Under the pieces are notes generated by a model that worked only from the letters and a program-made list of their open reading frames with translations, had not been told where the DNA came from and did no database searches. 64,000 nucleotides of DNA from Simmondsia chinensis (Eukaryota; Streptophyta; Magnoliopsida; Caryophyllales; Simmondsiaceae), in assembly GCA_018398585.1 (NCBI GenBank), contig JAGTTD010000010.1:3799501-3863500 (forward strand), written 5' to 3'. The first letter of the stretch is position 1; each line of letters begins with the position of its first letter. This document shows positions 30,953 to 42,986 of the stretch, in pieces. Position numbers and translations under genes: made by a program.

Positions 30953-33388
30953 TCAGAAACTTACTCTATTAAGAGGGTTGTCAGGAGATTTCTTCCACAG
31001 TTTCCATATCATGTCCTTGTATTGGGTGTGAGTAAGACCTGGCTTCTCCTCCTTCAGCCTAGGGAGCTCAGCTTCTTCAAAGGCCTGAAGACATCAAAAT
31101 CATAAGCAAGATGGATGACAAATTTAAAACCCCAACTGCCAATACTTGAGATGTCAACCATCATGACTAGGAGTGTTTATGAGCCGAGCCAAGCCTGACC
31201 TTGTCAGGCTTAAGGCTTGGCTCAGCTCATCTGCATTTAATTAGGCTTGAGCTCCACTTAAAGCTCGTACAGCTTGTAAACTTCAAGCTCAAGTATCCCT
31301 TGTAATACGCTCAACTCAACTTGACTTGGTGGGGTCGAACCCCACTTAGTGAGTTCCAAACTAAGCTTGCCTATTAGGGTTATATCAAGTTCGATCTAGG
31401 CTCACTTGGCTCGAGCTTGGCTCATTTAGGCTCAATTGAGCATATTTAAGCTACTAAATTGTATTAACTATTAAGATAGGCTCGTTTATGCTCCGGAAGC
31501 TACAAGCTCAAGCTTCACTAGGCTTTTGTTCGACTCCTAAATGGGTCCGCTCATCTCGGCTTAGGCTCGAATCTAGCAGAGCCTCTCAAACATTACGACA
31601 GACGCCTGTATATGCATTATATATGGCTATGGTAAGAGGTGGAACACAAAGACTTTAGAAATACACTTCTACCAAAGTCTGGGTCACATAATTACAATTC
31701 AATTAAATCTCACAGAGAAAGAAGGATGCCAAAACAATTGACACCGCATCCTACAATCGTAACATTGAGAACTTAACAAGTTACACATCCTACAAGGAGA
31801 AGCAAAGCATTACGCAATTGCTTAAACAACCGTTTCAGCCAAAAACAGGAAAGGAAAAATTTCATTAATTCTATTACACTAAGGAAATCCTAGTCGTATG
31901 TAGAGTAACTCATGGTGTGAAATTTCAACATGGCCCGCCCATGGATTTGGCATATATTCAGTCTACATGTATGTCCAAGTGAGGTTTCATCCTCAAATCA
32001 ATTGATATTCAATGAAGTAACTAACTAGACTTAGATGTTGATCTCTTTTTTGTCAGAACTCCAACATGGGACAAATTTACCCATACTCGTACATGAAATT
32101 CTCAATATGTGTCACCAAATCAAACAATTAGACGTCACCACTTCTCATTTTCCTTTTTCAACAAATGCACATAACTTACTATCATATATTAAGAATTTTT
32201 CTTAGTATATCAATCATGTTCCTTACCCGAATATCAATCCCTTACTACCACAACATTCAAGGGAAAGTTCTGAAAGAAGATCTCAAGTTCTTAACACTCC
32301 AACCAACAAGCAAGTTGCCGACATATTCACCAAAGGAATTTCCACAGATTGCTTCCACTACCACAAACACAATCTCCACACTGTCCTACCACACACAGAT
32401 TGAGGGGACCTATTAGAGAATATTTATTCGATATTCATACATATTCATCATTATAGCATTTTCTCCTTCTACCCCTGAGTCTTGTATAGCTAGAAGGGCA
32501 ATTCTTGTCCCCTGTCATGATATTAGCTCTCTATAAATAGATCAATTGTACCTTCATTCATCCCATTTATTCATCCCATCTATAAATAGGTTACGTTCTA
32601 GGATTGGGCCCTTAAAAACAACCTCCCTTTAGAGTAGCATTCTGTAGGGTAGGCTGTGTACATTTCACCCTCCCTAGACCCTGCCTTCGCAGGAGCCTTT
32701 CAGGCACCGGGTGGTTGTTGTTGTTGTGGTATGACCTATAGAAGCAAAAATTGAACCCTAATTCCATGAATCCACTACAAATCAACACAATCAAACCCTA
32801 AACACAACAAATTCAAACCCGGACACGAACCTTAAACGCAGCCTTAAGCCGCTTCTCAGGATGCTTATCAGCAGGCAACGCATCCCCAACCGACATCTGA
32901 GCAATTGCCTCCTCCACCGACCGCGCTTCGATCACCCCGTCATCCCTATTCTTATTCTCCACCAACACCATCCTTTCATACTCCTCCTCGGCCGCCATCC
33001 TCGCCTGTTTCTTCTTCGCCTCCTCCCCCTTCCGCTGCATCTCCGCCTCCTCCTTCTCCTTCCGCAACCGTAGCTCCGCCTCCGTCACTTTCGGCACCGG
33101 CACCGAAACCCTATTCGCCTTCTTGTCCGGCTTCTTCAGCGCCTTCTCTAACTCCTTCTCTTCCATCTCCGCTAACCGCCGCGCCTCCGCCTTCTTCGCG
33201 GCAGTTTCTGCGCGTTTCGCCGCTTCTTCCTCGCGTTTCGCTGCTGCTTTCGACTTCCGCCCCTCAGCTTCGCGCCAGTAGCTGTCTTCCTTTTGCTTCG
33301 CTTCTTTCTCCTTTTTTTCGGTCTCTGCGGCGGTTTTTCGTGCCCTAGCGGCTTCTGCCTTGCTGTTTACGCCCAGCTTCTTTGGCAT
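30953..33388 (-). CDS. CCDC124/Lso2 family ribosome-associated protein, two exons
   Basis: Exon 1 runs 33388-32831 (186 codons, from MPKKLGVNSKAEAARARK to KRLKAAFK) and exon 2 31084-30953. The second Met of the long frame is chosen because MPKK is the conserved N-terminus of the family. Residues 7-140 are a Lys/Glu/Ala-rich helix, probably coiled coil; the C-terminal part (AFEEAELPRLKEEKPGLTHT, then QYKDMIWKLWKKSPDNPLN) is the conserved block. Known members bind ribosomes, including idle ones, and act in ribosome protection or recovery; that role here is by homology. Reading on, the frame ends NRVSF-stop for 229 residues, but gtaagt right after the Arg codon could be a donor leading to an unseen last exon. 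The intron (31085-32830) holds a repeat, a Copia end and a SINE. Confidence 0.9.
31165..31580. repeat. gagccgagc-type repeat in the CCDC124 intron
   Basis: It begins aggagtgtttatgagccgag and continues with degenerate ggcttgagct and cgagcttggctc words to about 31575. Related to 2874-3472. Ends worn; no clear target duplication. Confidence 0.5.
32287..32600 (+). mobile_element. Copia retrotransposon 3' end with LTR start
   Basis: Translation gives TPTNKQVADIFTKGISTDCF then HYHKHNLHTVLPHTD-stop, the C-terminus of Copia polyproteins. It is followed by the polypurine tract attgaggggacc and an LTR-like start, tattagagaatatttatt. A TATA-like ctataaatag lies near 32532. The LTR appears cut off where the SINE copy begins. 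Confidence 0.7.
32601..32729 (+). mobile_element. SINE 3' body, copy D, in the CCDC124 intron
   Basis: aacaacctccctttagagtag, gtaggctgtgtacatttc, agaccctgccttcgcaggag, caggcaccgggtggttgttg. The body lacks a 5S head. It lies antisense to the host gene, just upstream of the Copia-derived sequence junction and about 100 bp from exon 1. Confidence 0.8.
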
Positions 33389-33639
33389 CTTTAATGGCTG
33401 TAGCGAATTTGGAGGTTGAGGTTTGAATTGAGATGTCAATGGCGGTCGGCGGTTAGAGATTTGGTGTTCGAAGAGGAGAGAGAGAGAGAGAGAGTTCGAT
33501 TTGGAGGAGAAAGCAGATGAATGTGACGACGATCTGAAGGCTTACGTAACTGCTCAGATTTATTTTGTCGATGGAACTGGTTCTTTTCTTTTCCTTTTCC
33601 TTTTTTTTAAAGAGGATTTTGGTTATCCACTGAACTTAA
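33389..33639 (-). promoter_or_regulatory. CCDC124 5' region with a (GA)n tract
   Basis: Directly upstream of the start codon. A (GA)9-10 tract at 33476-33494 reads as (CT)n on the gene's strand, a common feature of plant 5' UTRs. No TATA box is called. Confidence 0.4.
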
Positions 33640-34165
33640 ATTCATGCGGTGGTTAAGTATGATGACGGAGTAGATAAAATTTGTTACTTGTAGATATTTA
33701 TTTCAAGTACAAGTGGGATGGATAGCGGGTAAGAATTTGGTGGCGGGTACGGGGGGTACGAGTATAGTATTGTTTCTGCCTTGCCCCGCCTCATACCTGC
33801 CATACTTGCTTCATATTGCACATAGTTAACTTTTAAATCATAAATTACATGCCTAAATTTAATAACTTAAATTTTTTATCAATATTATAAAAAAAATATA
33901 AATGGATCTGTAGAGATAATATTAAATAATTAATAGAGGTGGGTATAATTGTTTTCAACACACGCAAGGGCGAGTATGGGGCGGCTAATGCACACTCGTT
34001 GGATATCTGCAGCTAATGGAGCAAGTACGGGTATGGATTTGTTCCCACTAAAATAGGTATGGGTATCCACTTCATATCCATAGCAGTTAATGGACAAGTA
34101 TGGATATGGATTTTAGTCGCAGGTACAGGCATAGAGAAGGCACCTCTGCTATCCCTAGTAGTGAC
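33640..34165. repeat. gggtacgggta-type repeat, copy 1
   Basis: ggcgggtacggggggtacga, ccatacttgcttcatatt, gagtatggggcgg and tatgggtatccacttcatat recur in the same order at 55990-56565. Probably a Mutator-like non-autonomous element; no target duplication verified. Confidence 0.5.
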
Positions 34166-34327
34166 TCACATACTACAGAAGCCAATTAAACCAAGCATTC
34201 TTTAGAGAAAGGTTCAAAAAGGAAATCAAATTCCTGACCTTTTAACTTAAAATAACACTTTATCCGCTTACTTGCATCCTAATACTCTATCCCCTCAATG
34301 GAAGTGTTTTCCCTTTAGGGTATTTTC

Positions 34328-34362
<35 letters not shown>

Positions 34363-35490
34363 TTATTTTTACAAAACAATTTTTTACGTTTTTTAGAATA
34401 ATATTATTATAGTCATAAAATTATTATTATTAGGATGATATTATATTTTTTAAAGTGATTTTATGCTTCTCATTATTTACAAGTTACGTCAATACTCTAA
34501 AAGTAATAATTTTTATTCTGGAAATAATAACTTCCTTTTTTATTCAAATAGTTTTTATATTCTTATGTGTTTATATTTATCATTTTATTTTTATTTATTG
34601 TTTAAAATAGTTTTTAATATTTGAATAAAAAATAGTTTTCAATATTTATTATGTGACAAATTTGTTCCCTTATTTTATGATTATAATTTAGATAAAAATT
34701 TAAAAATTAGGGAGTAATTTTATTATAAAATAAAAAATATGAACTATTATGAACAAGTTAAAAAGTAATGAATTAATTTGAACAAATTTTAAAAAAATTT
34801 ATAAGGTGCTTTAAAGAAAAAAAGAATTAATTTGAATAAAATCACGACACTAGGAACTAACAGAGTAAATATCCCTCTCTCTATATATACATATAATTTA
34901 TTATATTAAATATGGATTTTAGTACAAAAATATTAACGTCAAACATAATTTCACTGCTATATAGTATTATTTATTGAAATTTAATATTATTTTCAAAGAT
35001 GTTGATATGACCCATTACTTCGACAATATATTGGCATGTTCCATTAATTCTGTTGAATTTTATTCGTAATTCATTGAATTTTTCTAAAGCGCTTATATAG
35101 CTTATGTATATTACCATAATCATTCAGCTCTTTTTGATGAATTTAGCCAGATGTTGATAAAAAATCATTGAACTTGGATATAAAATATCTAGGTAATAAA
35201 ATTTTTTAAACTGTATGATACCTTATTGTATATATAAAAATGTAAAAAGATATGCATTAAAATGGTAAGACCTCAATATACCTAAGCGACAAAATAATAA
35301 AATATTTGTTCTGGGTTTTGTATGGACAGTGATGGAGGAAGGCGGTGCTGGTTTGGGCCTGATGGGCTTGAGTGGCAGTTGAGTATGTTGGGCTTTGTCT
35401 GTAATTTTGTTATTTGGCCCATCTCTACTTGTGTTAAATTGAATAATCATTATACAATCAGGCCTATTGCAACTTTATGCTTTTGATAGA
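34166..35490. other. non-coding; (TA)(GA) microsatellite and a MITE relative
   Basis: A (TA)7(GA)11 tract lies at 34327-34362. About 34960-35300 resembles the tatcacttaggta MITE family. A run of about 24 T at 35505-35529 belongs to the following SINE. No gene. Confidence 0.45.
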
Positions 35491-35695
35491 CTTGCTCTGT
35501 GCCGTTTTTTTTTTTTTTTTTTTTTTTTTATACTCCTACGTTTAGATGCTTTTATACTTTTATATTTCTCAAATTAGGGATCCTCGAAAAATAGTCTTCC
35601 TTTAGGGTAGCACCCTGAAGGATAAGGCTACATACATCCCCTTGACCCTGTATATGTGGAAGCCCTTAAGACACTGAGCTTGTTGTTGTTGTTGG
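35491..35695 (+). mobile_element. SINE with a second, non-5S head, copy E
   Basis: The head cttgctctgtgccgtttt, a T run and atgcttttatacttttatat match copy L at 63089. The body is tcctttagggtagcaccctg, aaggataaggctacatacat and agcccttaagacactgag, ending in ttgttgttgttgttgg. No 5S boxes and no obvious tRNA-type A/B boxes are seen. Confidence 0.8.
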
Positions 35696-36258
35696 TTGCA
35701 AGACCAATTCCAAACTAGATCAGACTAGACCAATTTAATAATATGTAGAATTTATATCATTTTAAGAATAATAATACAAAAATGTGTACAGCTGTTAATT
35801 AATAAAAGAACATTCTATGATTTAATAATTTTAGGATTGTATAGAATATATTTAATTATATATTAAGATTACGTACCTAAATTTTCATAGGTTTTCTAGT
35901 TTTTGATGGAACCGGAATGAAGATCGATTAGACCTATATACTAAGACCAAAGACCTAATGGATACATAGATGTACGTTCTGGTCTTTGATCGGAATTGCA
36001 AATCTGGTCAAATAAATTTGTTCGGACTGGTATGTGTTCACAAGAACGACACTTATGGATAAAACTTTTAATCTTTAGATAACTGATTGCACGTATAGAA
36101 GTATCAAAATACCTATTTGATGAATGTTCAAAACATCTAAGTCATAATGTTTCCAATTTTTTGTATATGTATTCACTTATAAGACACTTGTTAATAGAAA
36201 GAATATAAAAAACTTATATATTTTAAGAGTTAAATTGAATAATACATTTATTTTAAAT
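35696..36258. other. non-coding, nothing recognised
   Basis: AT-rich sequence with no gene or element ends. Confidence 0.35.
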
Positions 36259-36452
36259 AACTCCGAAGTTAAGCGTGCTTGAATGAGAGTAGTACCAGGA
36301 TGGGTGATCTCCTGGGAAGTCCTCACCTTCCAGTTGGGAGCACTCGAAAATAACCTCTCTTCAGGGGTAATACCCTGAAGGAGGAAAGCTGCATACATCT
36401 GTCCCTCCCCGACCCTGCTTAGACGGAAACTCTTGGGGCACTGGATATGTTG
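36259..36452 (+). mobile_element. 5S-headed SINE, copy F (5'-truncated)
   Basis: It starts inside the 5S part (aactccgaagttaagcgtgc) and keeps box A, gatgggtga and ctcctgggaagtcctc. The body continues with ataacctctcttcaggggta, ggaaagctgcatacatctg and gggcactggatatgttgg. No target duplication is visible. Confidence 0.85.
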
Positions 36453-36624
36453 GAGTATGTTGCACACAAGGGATTACCTCTCTAAATCCCCTCCAATCTC
36501 TGATTGATTATGGTGGGATTCAATCTCAAATTTCGAAAATTTTTTATATAGACTTTACCTGTTAAACCAGCTATTATAAGGCATTTTCCACATGCTACTG
36601 CTCTTCATCACCTCTAATCATTTG

Positions 36625-37207
36625 TAGGGGTGTTAATTGTTTGGTTAACTATACCGAAAAGTATTTTGGTTCGATTAACCATGACCAAAATACTAAAAAA
36701 TCTCCAACTATTACTGGAACAAAAGAACCGGTTAACTAACTTTCGGTAAATCGGTGATTCGGTTCGGTTATGCCTGTTTACAGCTAACTGAAAAAATAAT
36801 GTAACGCCTTTTTCATATTATGCGATCTACCTTCTTAACGATTTGTAGATGTTCAAAAAATGCATTAAAGGTTAGAAAAACAAACTAGATAGGAGATAAA
36901 TTGGAGAAAAAGATAAAATTGATTATGCATTATGAAATACTGACTTTTATACTAGAAAAACATACTTAATGAATAATATAATATTATAAATAAGCAAAAA
37001 CATATACATAATATATAAATACAAATTTTTGATAAATCGGTTAATTAAAATGGACTAAATCACTAACCATTATCATCCTGAAATATCTCAAATTTATTCA
37101 GTTCAGTTAATCGACCTAAAAATTTGCTATGATTAACCATATTTTTGACTTAGTATTTCGAAAATTTGGTTCGGTACTTTAATTACTAATTTATTTAAAA
37201 CACCCCT
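36625..37207. mobile_element. Mutator-like MITE (583 bp)
   Basis: Ends taggggtgttaa and ttaaaacacccct are inverted. A perfect 9-bp duplication, aatcatttg, lies at 36616-36624 and 37208-37216, as in Mutator-like elements. The interior has ggttcggtta and ttaaccat words. Non-coding. Confidence 0.8.
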
Positions 37208-37216
37208 AATCATTTG

Positions 37217-38194
37217 GATTCAGGCGCATGCATTAACTTAAACCCCCTCCTTTCGGCTTTTATTTATACAAATAATAATATAATAATAGTTATTTATGTC
37301 GTCAGTTTTTATACTTTATTCATTTTATCATCTTAATTTTTATATTTTTATATATTTATTGTATTAACTTATTTTTGGTATAGTTTGTACCATAATAATT
37401 TGTCAGCAACTAACTTTTTTAAAAGTTTAAACTAATAGATAGTCCAAAAATAGTTTTACATTTTAACATATCCCGTCGTACAAAAGTTCGTTTAATTTTG
37501 AAGTGTGAATATTAGTTAAGTTCACCTCTTACATTACGCTTGAATTGTTTTAATATTGAAAGTGGAAGTTATTAGAATTCAGAGTGAGCCTCTTGGTTAA
37601 TAAAGTTTTAATACCATGTTAAATTTTACCGTACATTTTAGGCCCAACTGATAAAATTAGCATATATGATGTCTACATATAAGTTCAAGAGGAATTCTAT
37701 CTTGAAATTAACTGATATGTTGCTCTTTTTCTCTCATAACACCAGTGTAAGATTTTTACGATAGTTTCATATATGGAGTTCTCAATATAATTTAGTCCTA
37801 CAGTAAAAGAGACTTTACAATACCAATGAAACTCTAGTGGTGCAGTTACAAGTGGGTTTAAATCGGGTTATTAGCGTCCATTTATATTGGGTCATTTTCA
37901 GGTGAAATTTACCGACGCTGAAAATGTATTATTAACGTGATTTTAATATTACTATAAAATTAAATTAATATAATATAAATTATACAGTAATTAAATTAAA
38001 ATGTTAACGTGATTAATGTTAAATAAATAATATTAATTTGCACGGAAAAAGTGGTCCCTGAATAGTAGGGTAAAAGATAAATGGCACATGACGCAATTCC
38101 CTCTCCATTAATAAACTGACACCCCCATTAATTACTATTATTAAGGTTTAATTTAAAGAAATTTATTATTGGAAGCTGTTGTTGTTTTATTGAT
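37217..38194. other. non-coding, nothing recognised
   Basis: No coding region. Resembles degenerate retroelement flank sequence in composition, but nothing specific can be supported. Confidence 0.35.
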
Positions 38195-38206
38195 AAAGTA
38201 ATAATA

Positions 38207-38354
38207 CAACAATAACAACAGTTTCAGTATCATAAGGGTTCCAGCATACGCAGGGTATGGGGGTGAATGTACTCAGCCTTTGTCCTTTGGGGAGCTACCC
38301 TGAAGGAATGCTGTTTCCAAAAATCTCCAACCTGAGTAGCGTGTTATCAGGAAC
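38207..38354 (-). mobile_element. SINE 3' body, copy G
   Basis: Read on -: ttccttcagggtagctcccc, ggctgagtacattcaccccc, ataccctgcgtatgctggaa and a ttgttattgttg tail. Flanking direct repeats aaagtaataata (38195-38206) and aaagtaatgata (38355-38366) match at 11 of 12 positions. Confidence 0.85.
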
Positions 38355-38454
38355 AAAGTAATGATATAGCTTATAAAAAATAAGAAGTACAAGGTTTCTT
38401 GGAAATAATGATTTTACTTTGACAATAATGATTTTTCTCTTGTAATAATATTAA

Positions 38455-38900
38455 CCTTATTATTTAGGTATATATATATAAATATTTATCACTTAAGTAT
38501 TGCAATATTTTAATATATACAATGATGTATCTTAAAATTTTAAAATTTTATCACCTTTGATGATTTTTTGTCAAGATACAGTTAATTTTCTCCACAAACT
38601 GTTGGTATTTTACATAATTAAGATAATATATATGAGTTATATTAATATTTTTGTAAAAACAATAGGTTACACGAAATTTTACAATTTTGACAATACTATT
38701 TATTTTTAATTGGTAAGTCCATCATGCTGCCTATATATATTAGGTATCAATATTTTTTGATAAAAAATTATGAGATGATAGCAAATAACCTCCTCTATAT
38801 GGTTGAAATTATATTCTACACAATGACATAAACAATTTTTTTTATGAATATCTATAAATTTTGGTTAAGAAAATAGTTACTATAAATTTTAAATAAATTA
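38455..38900. mobile_element. MITE of the 'tatcacttaggta' family
   Basis: Starts with ttatttaggtatatatatat and atttatcacttaagtattgc; the right end is less clear. Confidence 0.4.
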
Positions 38901-39039
38901 TTTGAACGGAACCTTATTACAAGCATTAAATAATAAGGAAATCCAAGTAATAAATTGCCCAAATTTAATTAATTAGTTGGGTGATGGACGGTGAAGATTA
39001 GGCCAGAGTAAAAAAGGGTGTCAGGGTACAATCGTGCGG

Positions 39040-39375
39040 TGCTTTTTTTTTTTTTGTCAAAAAGCCCGACGGCGATATCATTACTTTCGATCATTCATGC
39101 CCATAAACAAAACCGAGGGAGGGGGAGAATCCACCCAATTATGGAAATAAGCTCCCAAACTATGATACTTAGCCACTTCATATGCTAAGCTATTAGTGTA
39201 TCTACGACACCACGAGAAAGAAAAGAAAAAAAATAACATAACATAATTTTAATATAATCCACGATCGCAGCAATATCCAAAAACGGAGACTCATCGAACT
39301 GATGAACTCGATAAACCTCCTAACAATCAGTCTCGACGATAGCAGAGGTGTACCCATTCCGAATAGTAAGGGACT
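39040..39375 (-). pseudogene. LINE 3' end with RNase H-like (RVT_3) domain
   Basis: Read on -, TIRNGYTSAIVETDC, then QFDESPFLDIAAIVDYI and WCRRYTNSLAYEVAKYHS match the RNase H-like domain at the end of plant LINE ORF2, with some frame damage. The end is gggctttttgacaaaaaaaa (poly(A) at 39043-39056 on the other strand). Confidence 0.7.
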
Positions 39376-39729
39376 ATATCAACGTTGCATTCATGCAGTG
39401 GTGGGACAGCAGATTATATCAACGTGGCATTTGTTGATATGTGCACTTTTGCTAACGTGGAACTCTTATACTTGATAGATCCCGACCCATGCGGCGGCTC
39501 ACATACCATAGGTATAAAAGCCAATTAAGTCAATGATTCGTCCAGGAGAGGTTCAAAGGGAAATCGAACTGTAGACCTTTTGACTTAAAGCGATAATTTA
39601 TATCCTCAAATGCCTTCTAAAAACTCAGTGCTTGAAAAAGGTCCCACCAAGACGGGATTTGGGGATGTTGAAGTGTAAGTAACCTTATCCCTCTATGGTA
39701 GTATCTTAAAGAGTAAAAAAGAAAAAAAA

Positions 39730-40118
39730 ATATTATGATTTAGATACCATAAAGTTTAAATTTTATTATTTAGTATTTTAATATATATAATAAGACATTT
39801 TGAGGTTTCAAAGCTTATCATTTAGGAACGATATATAAGAAATTAGTGAATTTTTGCCAAAATTTGATCAATTTTTTCCACAAAACTGCCGATATGGTAT
39901 ATGATTGCTATAAAAATTTAGTGAATTACGACAAAATATATCTACACATTAATGAAATAAAGTGTCATGTTTGCATTTTACAATAAAAAATAGTAACACT
40001 ATGTGTATGTATATATATGTTTCATATTAGCATTTTCAATAAAATTCTACCAAATTTTGGTAGATGTTACTAAATTGATAAAAAATTTGAAGTGTAAAGT
40101 ATCTGAATGATAATTTTT
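39730..40118. mobile_element. MITE of the 'tatcacttaggta' family
   Basis: tatgatttagataccataaa at the left and gtatctgaatgataattttt at the right are inverse-like ends. Non-coding. Confidence 0.4.
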
Positions 40119-40184
40119 TTTTTTGGTTCCACAATAATAAAATCTTAAGATTTAAAGATACATATTATATTTATTAAAATAATA

Positions 40185-40552
40185 AAATATTGGATTATTT
40201 ACTCCAAATATCGTTATACTTTATCTATTGTGTAAATTTAGTCCCTAAATAATTTAAAATATGTCAATTAAGTATTTCGATCAAATTTAAGTTATGTTAA
40301 TATAGTAATTTGAGCGACAAAATTATATTCGATATAAGCAACTCATTATAAATTCATCTATTTACTTAATTTAACCCAATTTGTGATCGAATCTTTAAAA
40401 ATTTTATTAAAAACTTAACATTAAATTTTTCTCTAAGAATCAAATTAATATATTTTAAATTATACAAAAACTAAATTAATATAATTAAAAATATAAAAAT
40501 TAAATTAACATAATAAATAAAATATTACAGATATTTAATGTAAATAACCTTA
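40185..40552. repeat. 'tttacaccaaag' repeat, copy
   Basis: ttggattatttactccaaat, gtaaatttagtccctaaata and aatgtaaataacctt match the family in the SKS introns. Confidence 0.5.
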
Positions 40553-40719
40553 AAATATATTTTATTGATAAATGTTTAAATCTTCGACAGCGTGTGATAA
40601 ATTTTCATGTAAAAGGCTTTTAAGAAAGGTCCAGCCCTGGGCAGCGCAGTTCTTCTGCCCCCTCTGCCCCCTAGCCGACCTAATACCTATGCCTCTTTAG
40701 CCCCCTACTACCTAATATC

Positions 40720-41348
40720 CCTGGTATTCGTTATCGGTTAACTGTATCTTTTTACTTATCAGTTTGGTAATCATTTAAAAATTTGTGAGAATTTAATAAC
40801 CATTACCACTCTTTTAAAATTGGTTAACTGAAATTTTGATATCAGTTAATTTAGTTTGGTAAATCAGATAACCACTTATTGAAAAAGAAATTTAAGCGTT
40901 TTTCTCACCCGATTAAATCCTAAAATTTTTGCTACTGTCGTACACTCTAGAAAATAGGCAAACCAAGTAACCACTTAGACTTAGGTTGTCAATTATATTT
41001 TTGAGTCTCAACAATTGTTATGTCAATTTAGATTGGTTTAAGTGAGAAATATAAAAGGTTGAAACTAAATGGAATTAAACTCATAATCATACAAAATTAA
41101 GCATGAGTATTTACCCACTAGACTATAACTTATAATGCATAACTATAATGCTCTCATAAATACAATAATCGGTTTGTTTAGTTCATCGTTTTATTAGAAC
41201 CCATGAACCTTAACCACCAAAATTAACTACATTTTTATCAGTTTGGTAACCGAATTGCTTGACTCAATAATCGAGATTTTCGGTTCGGTTTTCTCGGTTT
41301 TAGTTTAGTTTTTTCAGTTTCGGGTTTTTGTGAACATCCCTATCTGTG
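40720..41348. repeat. TIR-like repeat with 'cggttaact' words
   Basis: ttatcggttaactgta, cagtttggtaaccgaattgc and gggtttttgtgaacatcccta resemble the interior and end of the Mutator-like MITE at 36625. Ends not fixed. Confidence 0.4.
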
Positions 41349-41639
41349 AATCATATGAGAAAGTTATATTTTATAAAAACATTTTACAAAAGTACTTTTT
41401 AAAAAAAAGACTTTTTATAAAAAAATTTAAAAAAAAAGACTTTTTATAAAAAAATTTAAAAAAAATTTTATATTTTACTTTTGCATCTATTTCAACAATG
41501 AAATAGTATTATTCTAATTCTACTTAAAAATAGAAAAATAACTTTTATTTATATATAAAAATACTTTTTTCCATACAAATGTTATCAAATCTGAGGAGAA
41601 ATGTGTTTTTTAAACTATAACCAAATATATTTTAAATTA

Positions 41640-42170
41640 TCTAACAATTGGTGAATGGGGACGACATTAGGATGGGGAAGGCCAATGGGTACATAGGGTG
41701 TCCTCGTATTACTCATATCTGTCACCCAATTTCATACTCTTCATTTGCCGCATTACTCGTGTTGGCGAGTACAAGCTTATATACTAGCAACTCCATTGCT
41801 GCAGGTATCCAGACAGTCTCCTTTATGCTTGTGCTTGCCTCATATTTGGCTCAATAATAGTACTCAACGGATATTCATGCGTGCCTTGTGAAAATATGTA
41901 ACATAATTTTTTGTAATATAATTTTATTTGACGCATTATTTAACTTAAATTGAGAATATATATAAGTAAAGTGTTGTAGAGGGTGGGTATAGAGGATATG
42001 GAGGTATATGGCGAGTAAAGGATAATACAATTGATGTAGATGCAAATCCGGTAAAATTTTGTCGTTAAACGTTCCCCACATGGAAAAGTCACCTTCGAGC
42101 CAACTGTCTTCTTATATCGATCAATCAAGAATGTCGGCAGATGAATCATGAACCCATTTATTAGCACTTT
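41640..42170. repeat. gggtacgggta-type repeat, diverged copy
   Basis: gatggggaaggccaatgggt, cattactcgtgttggcgagt and gtgggtatagaggatatgg-like words point to the family at 33640 and 55990. The open frame at 41648-41857 lies within it. Confidence 0.35.
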
Positions 42171-42639
42171 TTTTTCTTAGTCTTACTTTAATTCCTTGAA
42201 TTTTAGGTTCAATTAATCGAATGTAAGAGCATATTAAAATCAACAATCAAATTGAAGTGGCTTTGGCCACAACCCCAAATTCACATACACCTATACTCAA
42301 ATTATCACATCACGAGTCAGTGTGTAGGCAGGTCGATTCGAGCTGAAATGAAGTAAAAATAACCCATCACTCGGCTCGCTACAGTAAATGAGTCCATTCA
42401 AATCACCCTTCTAATATGACAGGTCAAAACTGTACCTAGATTTATACTGAAAGGAAAAAAAAAAAAATGATTCCTTTGCTTAAGTAATACTCATGAGAAT
42501 AAAAAGGAAATTTGATCAAAGATTCTTCCCATCCCACTTCCCTAGGTCTTCATCATCAAGTCAAAAGACTTGCACTTTTCTCTTTTTATTTATATTTATA
42601 TATAATAAAAAAAAAAAGGAATAGTTAAATTTAGGCTGC
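42171..42639. other. non-coding, nothing recognised
   Basis: No gene or element ends seen. Confidence 0.35.
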
Positions 42640-42706
42640 TTTTGTAAGTTTTTACAATTACCTTAAAGGGGTAAGGTTGTCTACATCCCACCCCTCTCAA
42701 ACCTTG

Positions 42707-42931
42707 TGTTAGGATCCCAAGTAGTAGTTGAGATGTATTAGTTGGTTTTGGAGGGAATCTTGAGTTGGTTGGTTAGTTGGGATGCTTTTTGAGCTTATAT
42801 ATAATGATCTTTAGTTGTTGTAGTAATCATCCAAGAAAAATGAAAGGAACTCTCTTCTCTACTTCTCTCAATCTCATCTCTCCTTCTCTATTATATCACA
42901 GAATTTCTAATTCATCTTTCGGAACTTAACA
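42707..42931 (+). repeat. 5' LTR of the Ty3 element
   Basis: 225 bp, TGTTAGGATCCC...CTTAACA. It has a TATA-like cttatatataatg near 42796. Confidence 0.9.
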
Positions 42932-42951
42932 AATTGGTATTAGAGTTGCAG
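42932..42951 (+). promoter_or_regulatory. primer-binding site, initiator Met tRNA type
   Basis: aattggtattagagttgca directly after the 5' LTR resembles the tggtatcagagc site complementary to the 3' end of initiator tRNA-Met. Confidence 0.75.
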
Positions 42952-42986
42952 GATAGGCTGCGATGACTTGCGAATTGTAAGTTTGT

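Noticed and set aside
32905..33348. Pro/Ser-rich open frame on + opposite the CCDC124 exon
   Set aside because: It is the antisense shadow of the Lys/Glu/Ala-rich coding exon.
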